From Flavobacteriaceae bacterium (GTDB taxonomy: Bacteria > Bacteroidota > Bacteroidia > Flavobacteriales > Flavobacteriaceae), in contig JABDLH010000147.1 in the NCBI GenBank assembly GCA_013003145.1, positions 1-7,762 of the forward strand: a stretch of 7,762 bases of DNA, in the 5' to 3' direction. Below are positions 7,143 through 7,762 of the stretch, in pieces. The translations under genes and the position numbers were made by a program. How positions within the stretch are numbered: position 1 is the stretch's first letter; every line of letters starts with the position of its first letter. The notes beneath the pieces are model-generated. The model ran no database searches, had not been told where the DNA came from, and was given only the letters and a program-made list of their open reading frames with translations.

Positions 7143-7598
7143 ATGCGTTTGCTGTTTATTACGATGAGCTGTCTGCTGTTCTCCAACGGACTTATAAGCC
7201 AGTCTACACCGGATGATCCTAAGACTGTGGTTGAGGATTTTTTTAAGGCTTTTCACGCCAGGGATACCAGCGGTATGGGCCAGCTTATGGCAGCGGGAAT
7301 GCAGTTGCAGACCATGAAACCTACAGACACTTCAGAGTTCATACTCGTAGATCAGTCCCGTAAAAAATTTCTTTCAGGCATGCAACAACTGCCGGATACC
7401 CTTCAGATCGAAGAGCGGATCAAAAGTTATGAGGTGATAATGGATGGACCCATTGCCCAAGTCTGGACCCCCTACGAATTCTATGTTAACGGTCGTTTTT
7501 CCCATTGTGGGGTAAATGCTTTTCAACTGGGCAAGGTGAGGGGTAAATGGCAGATACTGTACCTGGTGGATACCCGGAGGAAAACGGATTGCCCGTAA
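7143..7598 (+). CDS. Secreted NTF2-like (lumazine-binding-like) protein
   Basis: A 151-residue protein with a signal peptide: M-R-L-L, a hydrophobic core to about residue 17, and a likely cut around residues 19-20 (I-S-Q-S), typical of exported flavobacterial proteins. The mature part begins with the NTF2/SnoaL opening helix V-V-E-D-F-F-K-A-F-H-A-R-D (about 29-41), continues with strands, and ends in the pattern S-H-C-G-V-N-A-F-Q-L...W-Q-I-L-Y-L-V-D-T-R-R-K-T-D-C (about 120-150), which I associate with the small 'putative lumazine-binding' group within the NTF2-like superfamily. Cys122 and Cys150 could form a disulfide in the periplasm. Many such proteins have no known ligand, and the lumazine label is only a family name. 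It is transcribed away from panB and ends 3 bp before the convergent serine dehydratase gene. Confidence 0.82.
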   Translation: MRLLFITMSCLLFSNGLISQSTPDDPKTVVEDFFKAFHARDTSGMGQLMAAGMQLQTMKPTDTSEFILVDQSRKKFLSGMQQLPDTLQIEERIKSYEVIMDGPIAQVWTPYEFYVNGRFSHCGVNAFQLGKVRGKWQILYLVDTRRKTDCP

Positions 7599-7601
7599 GG
7601 A

Positions 7602-7762
7602 TCAGCAATCGCTTAAGAAAACTCCGACCGCAAGCCCGCCTTCAGAGGTTTCCTTATACTTGGAACTCATATCCTTTGCAGTTTCCCACATGGTATTGAC
7701 CACCTTATCCAACGGAACTTTAGTGTTCTTTGGATCGGCATCCAGCGCTAATTCTGCAGCAT
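7602..7762 (-). CDS. sdaA: L-serine dehydratase (ammonia-lyase), C-terminal 52 residues, cut by window edge
   Basis: The minus strand from the window edge reads 52 residues to TGA. The segment has the typical end of the iron-sulfur L-serine dehydratase alpha domain: [32 protein letters not shown], then L-S-D-C at the C-terminus. The enzyme deaminates serine to pyruvate and ammonia with a [4Fe-4S] cluster. In the structurally studied single-chain (type 2) Legionella enzyme the C-terminal cysteine folds back onto the cluster; the last residue here is likewise cysteine. The one-chain or two-subunit form cannot be decided because the rest of the gene is outside. The gene ends 3 bp from the stop of the convergent NTF2-like gene. 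Confidence 0.88.
   Translation of the reverse strand, partial: AAELALDADPKNTKVPLDKVVNTMWETAKDMSSKYKETSEGGLAVGVFLSDC

Noticed and set aside
7584..7596. ACGG-N5-CCGT stem at the end of the NTF2-like gene as a terminator for the serine dehydratase gene
   Set aside because: A 4-bp stem is too weak to call, although four T follow it on the minus strand.

Overview
The window looks like a piece of a Bacteroidetes chromosome, most likely from the family Flavobacteriaceae. Four things point there. LeuA is the short form. The 514-residue helical-repeat protein carries a K-S-E-K-R-x-F-K motif near its N-terminus that I associate with Bacteroidetes proteins. A DUF4252-type lipoprotein and an NTF2-like 'lumazine-binding' secreted protein are present. 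Most starts lack a clear Shine-Dalgarno sequence and are preceded by A/T-rich sequence. I see no mobile element, tRNA, rRNA, CRISPR array or integrase. Codon use and composition look even across the window, so I read this as ordinary vertically inherited chromosome.

Layout. Positions 1-975 (+) hold the 3' part of a gene for a TlpA-like thioredoxin-fold protein with a beta-rich N-terminal region and a CPNC active site. Converging on it with 2 bp between the stops is the leucine pair leuA-leuB (3269-978, -), in which the leuA stop codon directly abuts the leuB start. A 140-bp divergent intergenic region (3270-3409) separates leuA from a 514-residue cytoplasmic TPR-like protein of unknown function (3410-4954, +). 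This runs tail-to-tail into a second minus-strand block, probably one transcript: panB (7023-6205), an RluA/TruC-type pseudouridine synthase (6190-5504) and a DUF4252 lipoprotein (5462-4944). The two stop regions overlap by 11 bp. A 119-bp divergent region (7024-7142) leads to a small secreted NTF2-like protein (7143-7598, +). That gene ends 3 bp from the C-terminal end of an L-serine dehydratase gene on the minus strand (7602-7762), which runs out of the window.

Function. The metabolic genes share a theme around pyruvate and 2-oxoisovalerate. LeuA and PanB both consume 2-oxoisovalerate, the first for leucine and the second for pantothenate/CoA. LeuB carries leucine synthesis onward. Serine dehydratase produces pyruvate, the precursor of 2-oxoisovalerate. 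The other genes (thiol-disulfide protein, lipoprotein, secreted NTF2-like protein, pseudouridine synthase, helical-repeat protein) have no visible link to this theme.

I did not find a clearly new multi-gene system. The points most worth a second look are the LeuA without its leucine-sensing domain, the three extremely tight or overlapping convergent gene ends with no room for ordinary terminators, the uncharacterised 514-residue protein, and the terminal cysteine of the serine dehydratase.
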